Shown piece by piece: positions 36,072 through 46,984 of a DNA stretch of 64,000 bases. The DNA comes from Paracamarosporium sp. OC-R06-R3. Taxonomy: Eukaryota; Ascomycota; Dothideomycetes; Pleosporales; Didymosphaeriaceae. Numbering within the stretch: position 1 is the stretch's first letter; each line of letters begins with the position of its first letter. Location of the stretch: positions 62,001 to 126,000 of the forward strand of contig JACVRA010000135.1 in NCBI GenBank assembly GCA_019828545.1, in the 5' to 3' direction. The position numbers and the translations under genes were made by a program. Under the pieces are notes generated by a model. It was not told the DNA's origin and searched no databases. It saw only the letters and a list, made by a program, of their open reading frames with translations.

Positions 36072-36535
36072 CTGTACCTTATGTTAGCACGATCTTGACA
36101 CTGGACTACAAAAAATCTCATTTTGTTTATACTCTTTCTTAACATTAACCTCATTGTTTGCATGATAAACCGGGATCTCCCGTATACACCAAGCTTTATA
36201 CATGTGTAGAGGGCTTACTCTACTGACAAACAATGTGTTTTTAGGGTCGACGTGGCTAAAGCTCAAGGTACTATACTCTCTTCATATGACACCTATACAA
36301 CTACCTTAGAGATGGACATACCAGTATCCTGCCACGGTCACCCCCTGCACACCACACATCTTGGCGTCTCATTCGTTGGCTCTTAGACGAACGGACCAAT
36401 CAAAGCAGTAGCGTCTCGTGCCCCAAGCGTTAACAAGTCCCCGATCTAGCCTCAACCCTCCAGTCTTTCAGATGTCAGTAACCATTCCTTTCCATTCTTT
36501 TTTCATACCTACAGTCCGCTCATGTCAAAATTGCC
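36072..36535. other. Intergenic, no gene recognised
   Basis: GT90 3' flank and Zn2Cys6 gene promoter. A T-rich stretch occurs near 36490-36510. Confidence 0.5.
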
Positions 36536-38272
36536 ATGGTTGCAGATTCCGAACGTAAGCGAGCGAAACACTCGCGCTCGAGGCGCGGCTGCAACGTGTG
36601 TCGGTATGCTTGCCCCTACTTGCTTGATGACCTGATCTTAACAGAGGGCACAGTGTTCGGAGAATCAGATGCGATGAGACTAGACCCTATTGCGTGAAAT
36701 GCACGTCTACGGGACGTACGTGTGAAGGCTACCTAGATCTGGCTCTATGGAAGCCACATGCTTCGGTGTGTATCAGACGTCCCCGTCCCTTTATTGGACT
36801 GGTCACTCAGACCTAGGTTTTATGCATACGATGGGCTTGAAGGCCATTGGCTTGAAATGGTCGCTGACCCGCAGTTAAACTAGACCCAGCTTATACAGCC
36901 GCGGATTACTGCGACCGAAAGCTCAGTAGAAGAGCGTTCGTTCGCGTACTTTTGCAGTAACACTTCTGCGCAGTTCGCTGCACCCTTCGGCAACGAGTTC
37001 TGGACATGTCTGGTTTTACAAATTGGTGAACAAGAACGATGTGTAAAACAGGCTCTCGTAGCATTAGGCGCTTTGCACGAGTCTTTCACGGATGAACACC
37101 TAACTCCACACCTACAGTCTCTACTAACCCCACACTTACTACATGAGCCAAGCTCGAGACTCGCCAGTCTAGCTACAAGATCGTACACCTGCGCCCTCCG
37201 CGAGCTGAACGAATACATTCTGCCTGATACATACGACGGCTTGCACGTCTCCCTCCTTTGCTGCATCCTCTTCACTTCTTTCGAATGGCTGCGAGGCTCA
37301 TATGCCGCCGCCATAACACACCTTAAGTCTGGTTTGAACATCCTACGTCAATGGTCTTCTATATGTACAGCGACAAACACGCCAACGGGACACTTCATCC
37401 GTAAACAATTAGCACCAATGTTCGTTCGGCTTAGCATACAAGCGCGCACCTTTGCAGAGGATATTACTCCTTTGCCCTGGCTCTCTAATGGTCTTTTCGC
37501 CCCTCCCGACTCAAGCGACCTTCAGAACGAAGAGCAGCACCTCCGCGCCGCGCGCAACGCACTTGATGTTCTCTGCGGCGAAGTCTACCTCCGTCCCTCC
37601 AGTCTGGCTATATTCACACTCAGACAGCCCTCAGTCGACTTCTCCGTACGCCTCTCAAAATGGTGTGCAGAGTATCACATGCACCTACTTCCGCTACTGT
37701 CTGCAACACAAGAAGCTCCGCGCCCCGAGAATGTCAACCTGACGATGTGGTACACGGTGCTGAGTCTCTTGCAAGCGACAAGTTGGACTGGCGATGCCAT
37801 GGCGATCGACGCATACACTCCGCAGTGCAAACGCGTAGTCTATCTGGCCAGGCTCCTCGCGCGGTCAAGCAGTTCGTCTTCTCTGATCCCACCTGAACAC
37901 AAATCAACTTCGGATACGATCCAGACATCCCAGTTCCGTGTCGACATGGAGACCGTGCCCATGCTGTACCACGTTGCAAGTAAATGTCGAGACCCCGCTC
38001 TTCGACGCGAAGCCATCGCCATGCTACGTAGTGGTGCAAGCCGCGAAGGTCTCTGGGATGGGTGGGCATCTGCAAGACTCGCCGAAGAGATCATGACTAT
38101 TGAAGAGGAGGGGCTGGATGAGATTGGCAAATGTGGGGCGGGAAGTATCGCTGCACACCGGCGTGTGTGTAAGTTGGTTGAGAAGACGGATCTACAGGCT
38201 CGTACCATAAGAGTTCGATTCCAGAAGTGGGGAGAAGACAACTACGGGAAGTGGAGGACTCTGTCGTGGTGA
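36536..38272 (+). CDS. Zn2Cys6 transcription factor
   Basis: Proposed exons are 36536-36603, 36654-36765 and 36884-38272, giving 522 residues. The binuclear zinc cluster spans intron 1: CNVCRVRRIRC, then CVKCTSTGRTCEGY, with C-x2-C-x6-C spacing. This requires the acceptor GGCACAG at 36653 and not the TTAACAG eleven bases earlier, which would lengthen the loop. A basic stretch RKRAKHSRSRRG precedes it. The regulatory half contains EFWTCLVLQIGEQERCVKQALVALGALHES, the helix pair typical of many fungal Zn2Cys6 proteins. The second intron is uncertain: donor 36766 and acceptor 36883 keep the frame but make a 118-nt intron, and other pairs exist. It acts in the nucleus; no pathway is evident from neighbours. 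The end at 38272 and the ORF from about 36884 are secure. Confidence 0.85.
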
Positions 38273-38654
38273 TTATGATGGCAATGAGGAATGCCGTAAC
38301 AAACTCTGCAACTCTACAGACATGCCGAAAACCGTCAGCAAGCGGCAACAATGCACCCAAGCATTCAAAGACTGTGGCAATGGTTCGGATGGACAGAGCG
38401 CTGATGATGCTCGCTTGCACGTTCTAGATCCACGACGCGAAGTTAGCAGATCCCCTGCATATCCTCGTGTTTCAGGTCAGGATAAACCCAGTCGCCCAAC
38501 CCTACCCGGACGAAGCGGCTGTCATCACGCTCGTGTTCCCCTCCGCCACATTGCCGCCTCCTCTCTCGCGCGTTCGAACCGAGCCATATTATTGAAACAA
38601 GACATTACTATTCATCAAATGGATTGACTGCAATTAATCCCTCGCAGACCCGGT
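38273..38654. other. Convergent intergenic gap
   Basis: Between two 3' ends, with shared terminator space. No gene seen. Confidence 0.55.
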
Positions 38655-39683
38655 TCACGCGCGCAGCTCCTCGCTCGCCGCGATCGTCGCCGACCCGCCG
38701 CCTCGCGCCTCAGCAATCAACTGCGTCCCCACAACCTGCCCCGTGCTCTTGCTCTTGAAAATCCCACTGATGGCCATCAAGCCCGCGTACGGCTCGTACA
38801 CGTACTCTTCCTCCCACACCTGCTCGCCCTTGTACTCCACGCTCTCGTTGAATCCATTGAAGCGCATGTTCTGCAAGTAGTTTCCTACGACTTTGGTACC
38901 GGACACGCGCCCGTTGTTGTCGAGCGACTGGTCCACAAGGTCACCATTTTGCGCTAGAATGCGGTTCGTGTGCGTGTTGCCGCTGTAGTCGTCGATGGAG
39001 TAGAGGATGTTGTTTGCGAGATGAAATTGCTGAAGGTCGATTTCGCTGCGCTTGGAGTTGGTGGAGGAGCCGGAGCCTGCGACGTCGTCGATCAGGCCTG
39101 TGGTCGAGTTGATGATGGTACCTAGGCCGTTACCGAGCTCAGCGATGATGGGATTCAAGTCGATGGAACTGAGGGTGTCGTTCTGTTGCTGGTTAGCTTT
39201 GTTGGCTTTGCGAAGGGGGTGGATAAGCGGCATACGATCATGAGGACGAGGTTCGCCAGACGTGCCTCGAGGAGCACTTTTGCGGTGACGTTTTGGATGA
39301 GCAAGTTCACTCGGTCAATGGAGAGATCGACGCCGGCATTGAAGGAGAGGAGTTGGAGAACTTGAGCGTCAAGGTTGATTTTGGCTGTGAGGTTCTGGAC
39401 TTCAATGTGGATTTCACCAACGTGCACTGAAGCCTGCAAATTGTCACTCCGATGTTCATTGAGAGGCTGGGATATGGCTTACATTCAGGAACACGTCGGG
39501 CTCGGGGATGGATGACGAAACGTTGTTATTCGTGTTTTCCGTCTCGTAGACCATTGCTAGTGGATCACCGTCTTGTCTGATGTCGAGTTTGTAGCCCGTA
39601 TATCCGTCATTATCGGTGATCTGAGTGGAACCCAAGATGGGTAGCAGCAGGAACGTAAACAAGAATGCGAGTAGCGATTGCAT
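38655..39683 (-). CDS. Secreted protein, paralogue A of a divergent pair
   Basis: Three exons: 39683-39483, 39433-39236 and 39182-38655, giving 308 residues. The start MQSLLAFLFTFLLLPILGS is a signal peptide. The frame upstream of it begins only with TTG. The central block PDVFLN-ASVHVGEIHIEVQNL, then ITAKINLDAQVLQLLSFNAGV-like sequence, and SIDLNPIIAELG...NSTTGLIDD aligns residue by residue with the plus-strand neighbour at 40181-41109. The C-terminal half (YLQNMRFNGFNESVEYKGEQ to the end) is longer than in the paralogue. Many Asn-X-Ser/Thr sites are present. Amphipathic beta-like and leucine-rich segments resemble ascomycete surface or wall proteins, but I know no named family. Function unknown. 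Confidence 0.82.
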
Positions 39684-40180
39684 TTTGATGTTTGCGTTGA
39701 AGGTAGGGAGCGAACGCAGCTTCAAACAGCCACAAGGCAGAACAAAGAATGTAAATGGTAGGCGATTCGCGAGCTGTCACTGCAGTCTGGATGCGGGGAC
39801 GCGCCGTTGACAAAAGGTTCGCTCTGAGATGTGCGTACAAGGATGGCGCATGATCATCCCCTACTACCCTCGCCTTTGGCCAGAACATTTAAATTAAGGA
39901 GACCAATTGCCATGCTTCAAGAATCGAAAACCAGTTTCTTGTCATGAGAATCCCAGGTAATGACCCTGTTTTCGCGGTACTTACCCCGGTCCAGCTCTAT
40001 TTTCACGTTTTACCCGAGATTAGGTGGGATCGGTTCATGCACGGTTATGGGGAACGTCAACGACCTCGATCAAGCCAACGCGTTTGGTTTAAATGTTAGC
40101 ACGACCGTAAGTTTCGTGGGACCTTGCCTTGCCTCGTTGCCCTCCCCTCGCTATTCACCTTGTTGCTAAAAGTCGCGAGC
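39684..40180. promoter_or_regulatory. Divergent promoter between secreted paralogues
   Basis: About 500 bases separate the two start codons of a head-to-head duplicated pair. It contains the AT-rich TTTAAATTAA near 39888. Co-expression is an inference from layout. Confidence 0.5.
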
Positions 40181-41109
40181 ATGCAGTCCTTCCTTTCGTT
40201 TCGCATGCTTGTGCTTTTCTTGTTCTCTCTTGCGACGCAGATCTTAGCACAGTCGGCAACCTCTTCAGCCACATCACCGCCAACCCCTAGTTCGAGCAGG
40301 GCGCCAATAACAAATGGAACTACGACGACTCCGCCAGATGTCTCGACCACGTCAACGCCACCAGACGTGTACCTGAATGTTCCTGAACTGCACGTTGGGC
40401 GCATCGAACTGGATGTCGAGCAATTGCAAGCCGACATTAACTTGAACGCGAAAGTTGCTGGTCTTGTTACTGTTAATGCGGGAGTCCAAGTTTCGGTACA
40501 AAAGGTCAACATTACTATTGCGGATGTGGACGCGAACCTGGAGCTTGTCGTGCGTCTGGGCCACCTTGTGGATATCGTGGAGCGTGTCTTTGAATCGCTT
40601 GACCTGAACCCTCTACTTCTCGGTCTGATCAACAACGTGACCGGTCTCATCGGAGACGTTATCGGCGCTGTTGATGGCCTCCTCGGCTCAGTCACGAATG
40701 GTGGTACCACGCTTAACTTCCTCGTTGACAACCTCGGCAACATTGTTCAAGAGGTCGTAGGGGGAGCCACCGGTGCACTGTCGCAGATTGTCGGCAACTA
40801 CCAGCAAAGTAAGATCATTTTTACTCGAGTTTTGAGGATAGAGCATTTTACTAACTCTACATCTCAGATATGACACAAGTTGGAGACAGCAAGCAGCTCG
40901 GAAACGGTCTTATCCAGAAGACGTTCTCATACGAGGCGCTAAATGCATTGGTAGATATTGTCTTCAATACCGCGGGTCAGGTCGTGCAGGCTACAGTGCA
41001 GAAGAAGAATGGAGGTGGATCGAGTTCCTCAACGGTGGCTAGTTCGACCCCCACCGCTACACCGGTCACTCTACCTGTTAGTACTGATGCTAGCACGTCA
41101 ACTGAATAG
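40181..41109 (+). CDS. Secreted protein, paralogue B of a divergent pair
   Basis: Two exons: 40181-40808 and 40868-41109, with a 59-nt intron, giving 289 residues. The signal peptide starts MQSFLSFRMLVLFLFSLA, followed by a Ser/Thr/Pro linker. The conserved block PDVYLNVPELHVGRIELDVEQ, then VTVNAGVQVSVQKVNIT and SLDLNPLLLGLINNVTGLIG, matches paralogue A in order and spacing. After the intron the shared NYQQNMTQVG continues. The tail is Ser/Thr-rich (SSSSTVASSTPTATP) and ends without a hydrophobic GPI signal. Repeating short hydrophobic and polar segments in the middle suggest a beta-solenoid or amphipathic fold. The two proteins probably arose by inverted tandem duplication. Function unknown; extracellular or wall-associated by the signal peptide. 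Confidence 0.85.
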
Positions 41110-41876
41110 ACTCTAGCAAATGATAATATTAATATCAATATCACAAGCACTCCCATTATCCTTTCGTGTACTGCAGTCAGCTGTTGTTCTCGTGCCATAG
41201 ATAGCTTGAATATGGAAAAGCGAAATCTGATTGCTAACTACCTACGCAAATTCTGTGTCGGTAGTTGTGCCACCCGACCGTTGTAGCTGCTTCCTGGCGA
41301 ACGCGATTTTACAGAGAAGAGATAACCCCTTACGGCGATCACAGCAAGCAGTAGCATCCATTTCAATAGGAATATCCATCGACAGGCATAAGCGACAATC
41401 ACACCTTCACCGTGTGCATTTCGTGTGTCACAGATGCCGCCTAGGTTTTGGGCTACAGTGACTCAGCCTACTCTCACCTGGAGTCCTAAAAAAAACTTCA
41501 TAATATCCACTGACTCGTAAGTTCTATATCTGACGCTCCTTCCAATACATGTCTCATGGAGTCAGCGACGAAGAAGTACGTGTTGTAAAGACATTCGACA
41601 AGGCGGTAAACTTCATAGATTTTTTTTTGGAGCATATCCTTCAGAAGATGGTCAACACAGATTTAGATCCACCTGGAACAAGCTTTGAACAGAACTGCTT
41701 GATACTCGATCAGAAGTGAAGCGGCAAACAATACTTCGTATACGCGCAAGAAGCGAGGTTAGCTTGCGATTTGCCTCACTAGGGAGCTGCGGCACTTATG
41801 TGTGGCCCGGGCTCAGTTAGGCAACCGACAAAGATACACCAGCACTCTTCAATTCTCTACGTTTTAACGACTCAAC
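41110..41876. other. Intergenic, no gene recognised
   Basis: Two short T- or A-runs (near 41488 and 41622) but no supported gene. Confidence 0.5.
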
Positions 41877-43299
41877 ATGGCATCAGTAGCGGCATCACGA
41901 TCACGTCTACGACAGCTCGAAGAGGCGGGTCACCAAGCAGAGAAGGCTGTAACGGCAGCAGAAGTTGTCGAAACGCGGTTCCGAGAGAGGGAAGAGAAGA
42001 GGCACAGCCGTCTATGGGGCTATGCCAGCGAAGACGAAGAAGATGAGTACGAGGACCATGTTGATGATAGTGATGACAGAATTGACGAAGAATATAGTGA
42101 GGTCGATGAACAAGCAAAGGTCGTCCAGGACCGAGAGGATTACGCCGATGAGGAAGAAGAGGATTTTGACTCCGAAGCCAAGCAAGAGCGTTTGGAAGAA
42201 GAAATTCGACAGCGCCAAATAGAGGCAACTGAGGCTTATCGGTAAGCCCGTCTTGCGATATCCGCATTGAAAATTTCGAATGTCTAAATTTTGGATCAGG
42301 GTTTTCGTCACCGAATTTGAGACCTGCGTAAAAGCAGACAGCTCAGGTCCGCTCACAGATTTGCATAGCAGAATGCACGAAAAATTGCCCGTTGAACTAC
42401 GAGACATGATTTACTCATATCTCAACACCCGGCAACGCATGCGCAATACTAACTCAACGAGGTATTTCTCAGCTTCTAGCTGGCGAGGGACGTACGACCC
42501 GAATTTTCACACCGATGAGGTTAAGGTCGCATCCGATCTTGAATTGGCTTACAAAGCTTTCGAGAATGGCAGTTTTGATTCTCTCAAAGTTGGTGGTTGG
42601 TTGCTAAACGCTGAATACATGGGACACGGCATGGCTCGTGATATTGCCGAAATTTTCTATGCTTCGAACAACTTTAGCGTCAACATATACGAACTGGGAG
42701 AGCTTTTGCTTGAGGATCGTACGCAAACAGGAATGAACCCTTACGAGTACATTCGAGGTAGCATTTATGTTCACATTCCTACGACAATGTGCAATGGTTG
42801 CACAGAACGTGCATGGCAGACCACGGCAAATGAAGTCACATTCCTCAATGAGATATACACCCAGTTAAATCATCTGGCGCTTATCACACAAAAGTCCGAT
42901 ATCTTTCTCGTAATTGGGCTCAGCACGTCAGCGCCGTTACGAGAATCTCATGAAGAGGGAGAAAGGCGTTTCTACAATGTCATGGAATCAATTCGAGCGC
43001 CTATCTATGAACTTATAAACGCGGGAGTAAGTGTCACTGTCAATCACACAACCATGAGCAGCGGCAAGAGACGAAACATATCCGAGGAGCCTCTGAACTA
43101 CTTCCGCATGAGTAAGGAAGAATGGGAGGCAGAAAGGAGGGGACATGGTTCGGACTGGATGCCGTCGAAGAATTTCATAGCAAAAGAAGAGCTTGATGAT
43201 GGGGATAAGGAGCGTCGTAAAGGTGCAGAACGCCGGCTACGCGATGCTCTCAAACAGAGGTGGGGCCATGTTCAGTCAATAGACGCATATGGTTTGTGA
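41877..43299 (+). CDS. F-box-like protein with acidic coiled N-terminus
   Basis: Two exons: 41877-42241 and 42300-43299, with a 58-nt intron, giving 454 residues. The first 120 residues are highly charged: an Ala/Arg/Glu coiled-coil-like start and then an extended acidic run (DEEDEYEDHVDDSDDRIDEE). Just after the intron, RMHEKLPVELRDMIYSYL matches the LPxEL-x3-I-x2-YL core of fungal F-box-like domains. The rest resembles the many Pezizomycotina proteins with a short F-box-like start and an alpha/beta body (FYASNNFSVNIYELGELLLED). Such proteins may act as SCF substrate adaptors, but most fungal members are uncharacterised and lineage-expanded. It is convergent with the HET gene, with only about 100 bases between their 3' ends. 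Confidence 0.8.
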
Positions 43300-43403
43300 T
43301 AGTTATGAGAGCTATGTATACCGATTCGAATGGGTCCAGAGTTCTTTTGTTTTGCAATGCGTCAACAGGTATATAACGAAGTAGGTTAGTTTTTGATCCA
43401 ATT

Positions 43404-44825
43404 CTATCTCGTTGAACTATACAGCATCCTCGAGAAAGGAAACCCTCCATCCCTTATGAAATTGCCAACTCTCATTTCCATTACTTTGTCAGCCAGTCTT
43501 CTTTTCGACGTGTCATCGTGAATTTTCAATATGTTTATAAGCAGCAACGCAAGGATGCAGGTGCTATAGCTGATCCTCTCTTCCCTAAACCCCACTGTCT
43601 GCAGTGTCCAGCCGAACTGAAGTATGTTGGCAAATATTGAGACCCGGTCCGACACTAAAGCATTATCACACGCTTCCATATCACTAAACACCACGTTAAC
43701 GGTTTCAAACTTTCCTTGTACGCGATCCGTCTCTGCCTCAGCGGCACTCAAATGAGTATTGGCGTGTTCCAGTTCGCGAAACGTACCAAATCCCATATTC
43801 TTCACGACGAAACTTTCGAACCCTGGGAGATGTATCTTATGGTTATTTGAGCGCGATGCCTCAAATTTAAATTTGATGAGACGCATCATACAGAGGGCAA
43901 CGCCTACACAGTCGCAATCATCGTCAAGTGGTCGGCCGAGGTTGGTTGTAAAGTGACCCTTGCCGCTATGCACGCAATGTTCAATCCTCTTAGAGAGTGA
44001 CACAATATTGCGCTCAGGCAGGTACCAATCATCTATACCTATTGATCCTGAGAGACAGGAGTCGAAGCTCAAAGTGGGAGACAAAGGAACGGCATAATGG
44101 CATGCATTTGCGAAGAAGCGTTCCTGGTATGTCCACGTGCGAGAGAACCATCGGTCTTTCGTAAGATACTGTAAGGCAGCGAGGCACAGCTTTCGGCCTC
44201 CGCAGTCGTCACTTGCGAGAAGCTCGTCGAAGACATCAGTAATGCCTTGAATAAACGGATACAGACCTGCCGCCGTTGGCACGCTGTCAACAATACCAGA
44301 TAACAGTACGATCGTGAAAGTGCTCCGTCTGTATATCTCATGCATGGCTTGCAAGTGGTTTTCGACGTCTTGTTTGTCGTCTTGTTGAATGCACTCTTGG
44401 TCGATCCATATCAAGACACGCCTCAGCTTTGTTTGCGCAAAGCGGAGGGCACGGTGTATGACAAGAGGGTTGCACTTCAGCGCCCGCGGCTCTGGTTCTG
44501 TGCTCCATATTTTGTAGGTTGGAATTTTGCTTTTAAACACAGAAGTGAGCGAATCAGGTTGTTGCCATGTATATGAGACAGCCACGTATTCTTGGGTTTC
44601 GGTGTGCTCGTGCGGAGGAGTAAGTCGCAGGTGCACTGTACAGGAGCCTTTGCTTTTTGGCTGAGGATTTAATGGTGTGAGAAAACGCAAGTTTATCGGG
44701 TGGGTGCCTTGATGCAGTTTTAGCGAGCGTCGCAGTGCGAGCTGTTCGATTTTATTAAGCTCTGCAACGAGTGTTGAGGGTGTGCCGTGTATCTCGCGGA
44801 ATGTTTTCGAGGTATCGTATTCCAT
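43404..44825 (-). CDS. HET-domain (heterokaryon incompatibility) protein
   Basis: A single exon from the ATG at 44825, 473 residues. The HET domain occupies about residues 80-245: YVAVSYTW, then IHRALRFAQTKLRRVLIWIDQECIQQDD, then EIYRRSTFTIVLLSG and RWFSRTWTYQERFFA. These are the three classical HET blocks. The C-terminal half has no repeats or NACHT, so this is a stand-alone HET protein. Such proteins can trigger cell death on non-self recognition after hyphal fusion. Stand-alone members may also have other roles. It is separated by 320 bases from the P450 gene on the same strand and is convergent with the F-box-like gene. The partner or trigger cannot be told. Confidence 0.92.
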   Translation of the reverse strand: MEYDTSKTFREIHGTPSTLVAELNKIEQLALRRSLKLHQGTHPINLRFLTPLNPQPKSKGSCTVHLRLTPPHEHTETQEYVAVSYTWQQPDSLTSVFKSKIPTYKIWSTEPEPRALKCNPLVIHRALRFAQTKLRRVLIWIDQECIQQDDKQDVENHLQAMHEIYRRSTFTIVLLSGIVDSVPTAAGLYPFIQGITDVFDELLASDDCGGRKLCLAALQYLTKDRWFSRTWTYQERFFANACHYAVPLSPTLSFDSCLSGSIGIDDWYLPERNIVSLSKRIEHCVHSGKGHFTTNLGRPLDDDCDCVGVALCMMRLIKFKFEASRSNNHKIHLPGFESFVVKNMGFGTFRELEHANTHLSAAEAETDRVQGKFETVNVVFSDMEACDNALVSDRVSIFANILQFGWTLQTVGFREERISYSTCILALLLINILKIHDDTSKRRLADKVMEMRVGNFIRDGGFPFSRMLYSSTR

Positions 44826-45146
44826 ATCGTAAGTGGCAGAGCTATAGAGAGGTTGGAATACTTGACTGTTGTGTGATGAGGTGGTTCGAGGGGTAAGTCA
44901 ACGTGCAGCAGCTGGGATCTTCAGTGCTCGTATCGACACTGGTCACAGATAGCACAGCCCAGCACAGCCCCAGAACTGGGGAGTGCTGGTAGCAGAGGCG
45001 CCACTGAGCTGTACCGGTCAATACATGGACCTGAAAGTGCCATATCTCATTATGAATATTTCTAAAGGCCTCTCTCTCCGACAAAGATTATTGTTACAAA
45101 ATTAAATTAGCCTTCCCGTTTCACGGTATTTATCAGCCTCATCGTC
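44826..45146. other. Intergenic gap with a tandem 10-mer
   Basis: It contains two perfect copies of AGCACAGCCC at 44951-44970. Otherwise it is the HET promoter and P450 3' flank. Confidence 0.55.
44951..44970. repeat. Tandem 10-mer AGCACAGCCC x2
   Basis: Perfect adjacent duplication, 126 bases upstream of the HET start codon. Confidence 0.8.
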
Positions 45147-46984
45147 TCAAACTACTTTCACACGCAAGCCCTTGCTGTCCAGGTTAGGCAATGGAATGAT
45201 GTAGTCGTGGGCTTGAACAATGTCGCTTTCGTCCGTCTCGAACAATTCGAGTTTTGGAGCACCCGGCCGAAACACAGTCGAGAGCGTCTTATATAGTTCC
45301 ATGTATGCCAGGCTATATACACGTTAGAAAAAAGGAGCAAATTAGCCATGTCACTCAGCGACTTACTTCATCCCGAGGCAGTTCCGAGAGCCTTTCGAGA
45401 ACGGCACAAGACATCGCGTCATTGCGGGTGTGGCATCGTTTAGCCAGCGGTCCGGATCGAACGTAAAGGGATTGGGATAGATGCTAGGATCAGTGTGGTT
45501 CATAAATGCTGACATGCCAACAGCAACCTGTGGATTTCTCAACGTTTGAACATCATGGGTTAGACAACTCACTTACACCAGGTGGAATGACCCATCCTCG
45601 AAAGTATATGGGTTGATCCGGCGACACACGAGGCATGCGGTGCATAACACCATAGCTGAGCCTCAATCCTTCCTTGACCAAAGCTTGCAGGAAGGGTAGC
45701 CGCTCCAGCTGCATGAAGGATGGCAATTTATTAGGGTATTCTTCCATCAAAGGCGACAATTCATCTTGTAGTCTTTTGAGATAGTTGTCGTTGGCAATAA
45801 TGTAGTAGCTAATGAAGTCTAATGTGCGGGCCGCGCTTATGCTGCCAGCGCCCAAGAAGATTTGTGCTTCCCTGGTCAATCTTTCAACTGAAAGATCACT
45901 CTCCGGAAGATCGCTGGTAAGGAGATGCCGGAACACCGAATTACGAGTTTCAAAGGTCGCATGGTCTGGTTTCTCTTCTAACTCTCTTTTGGCTTCGATG
46001 ATGTGCTGTTGGGCAAAATCCCGAAATTTCTCGAAGGTGACCAGGCGTGGGTCGAGCCATCGTAGGACATTAGACGGTATTACATTTATCAATCTCGGGC
46101 ACAGTTAGTTCTTACGAAAATTGTTGTTCAGAAGTAAACACACTTTATGAGCTGGGGAAATGCCATCACTAACGGAAGTGAGTGGATAAAGTTGTGAAGC
46201 AAGTCGTACCACTCCACCCCGAAATTTGGTTCGTCGATCATACTAGAACTGCTTTCGAAGCATATTCTTCCTACCACATCAGCAGCAAGAGCTACATAGG
46301 CATGATCAAGCCGTATAACTTGATCGGTTCCCTGATAACTTTCGAGCCGTCGTACGAAGCGTGTAGCAACGTCTGCAACCATAGGCTCAAGTTTGGTAAC
46401 CCCTGCACGGGAGAAAAAGGGTTCTAATGGTTTTCGTCGTTGACGATGTAGGTCGTGCGAGGTAGAGAGGAAGTGAGTGCCTGTGGAACATCGCATTAGC
46501 GACGATCAAACTGGACAAAAGTGCTGCTGAACTTCGGTGTTACTGACCATCGAAATCGATGCCACGCGCAAAGCCTGCATAGTTATCGGTCTTCCGCACA
46601 CTTCCGGAAACATTTATCGAGTTGTAAAATTCAGGGTCATGAATCGAAAGTTCATGCGGCGTGATACGAACAATAGGCCCTTTTGGATACGGTTTGGGTT
46701 AGCGCGACACAGCTTCACAACCATGAAAGTTTGTGCTCGATCGGCTCACCATATTTGTCATGCATCTCCTTGATTTTAAAAACATATTTTCCTCTACGGA
46801 AGTAGTCATGGTAGAACTCGTACCAACTGGTGGCGGCAGCGATCTTCGGACCGGGAAACTTGGCAAGGGGCGAGAAGAAGAGGCGGTGAGTAACAAGAAT
46901 CGCCGTGTAGACAACAAAAACGAAGGCTGCGACGATTGCATAGTGTTCTAGTAGCGTGCTGAGCACGCGCGACTCCACTAGCAT
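45147..46984 (-). CDS. Cytochrome P450 monooxygenase
   Basis: Six exons: 46984-46750, 46679-46548, 46480-46144, 46093-45577, 45527-45367 and 45312-45147, giving 515 residues. An N-terminal membrane anchor (HYAIVAAFVFVVYTAILV) is followed by FFSPLAKFPGPK. Later signatures are the ExxR of the K helix (VKEGLRL), the PERW-type FDPDRWL and the heme loop FSKGSRNCLGM. It resembles fungal P450s of the trichodiene-oxygenase-like group, which act on terpenoids and other secondary metabolites. The I-helix reads FLGAGSISAARTL: Ile replaces the acidic residue, and Ser the Thr, of the common AGxET/AGxDT. An alternative in-frame ATG at 47068 would add 28 residues; 46984 is preferred because the anchor then starts near the N-terminus. 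It is probably ER-bound. The substrate is unknown and no synthase gene is adjacent. Confidence 0.9.

Noticed and set aside
36604..36642. Earlier acceptor for intron 1 of the Zn2Cys6 gene
   Set aside because: It would put nine residues between the second and third Cys; the later acceptor gives the standard six.
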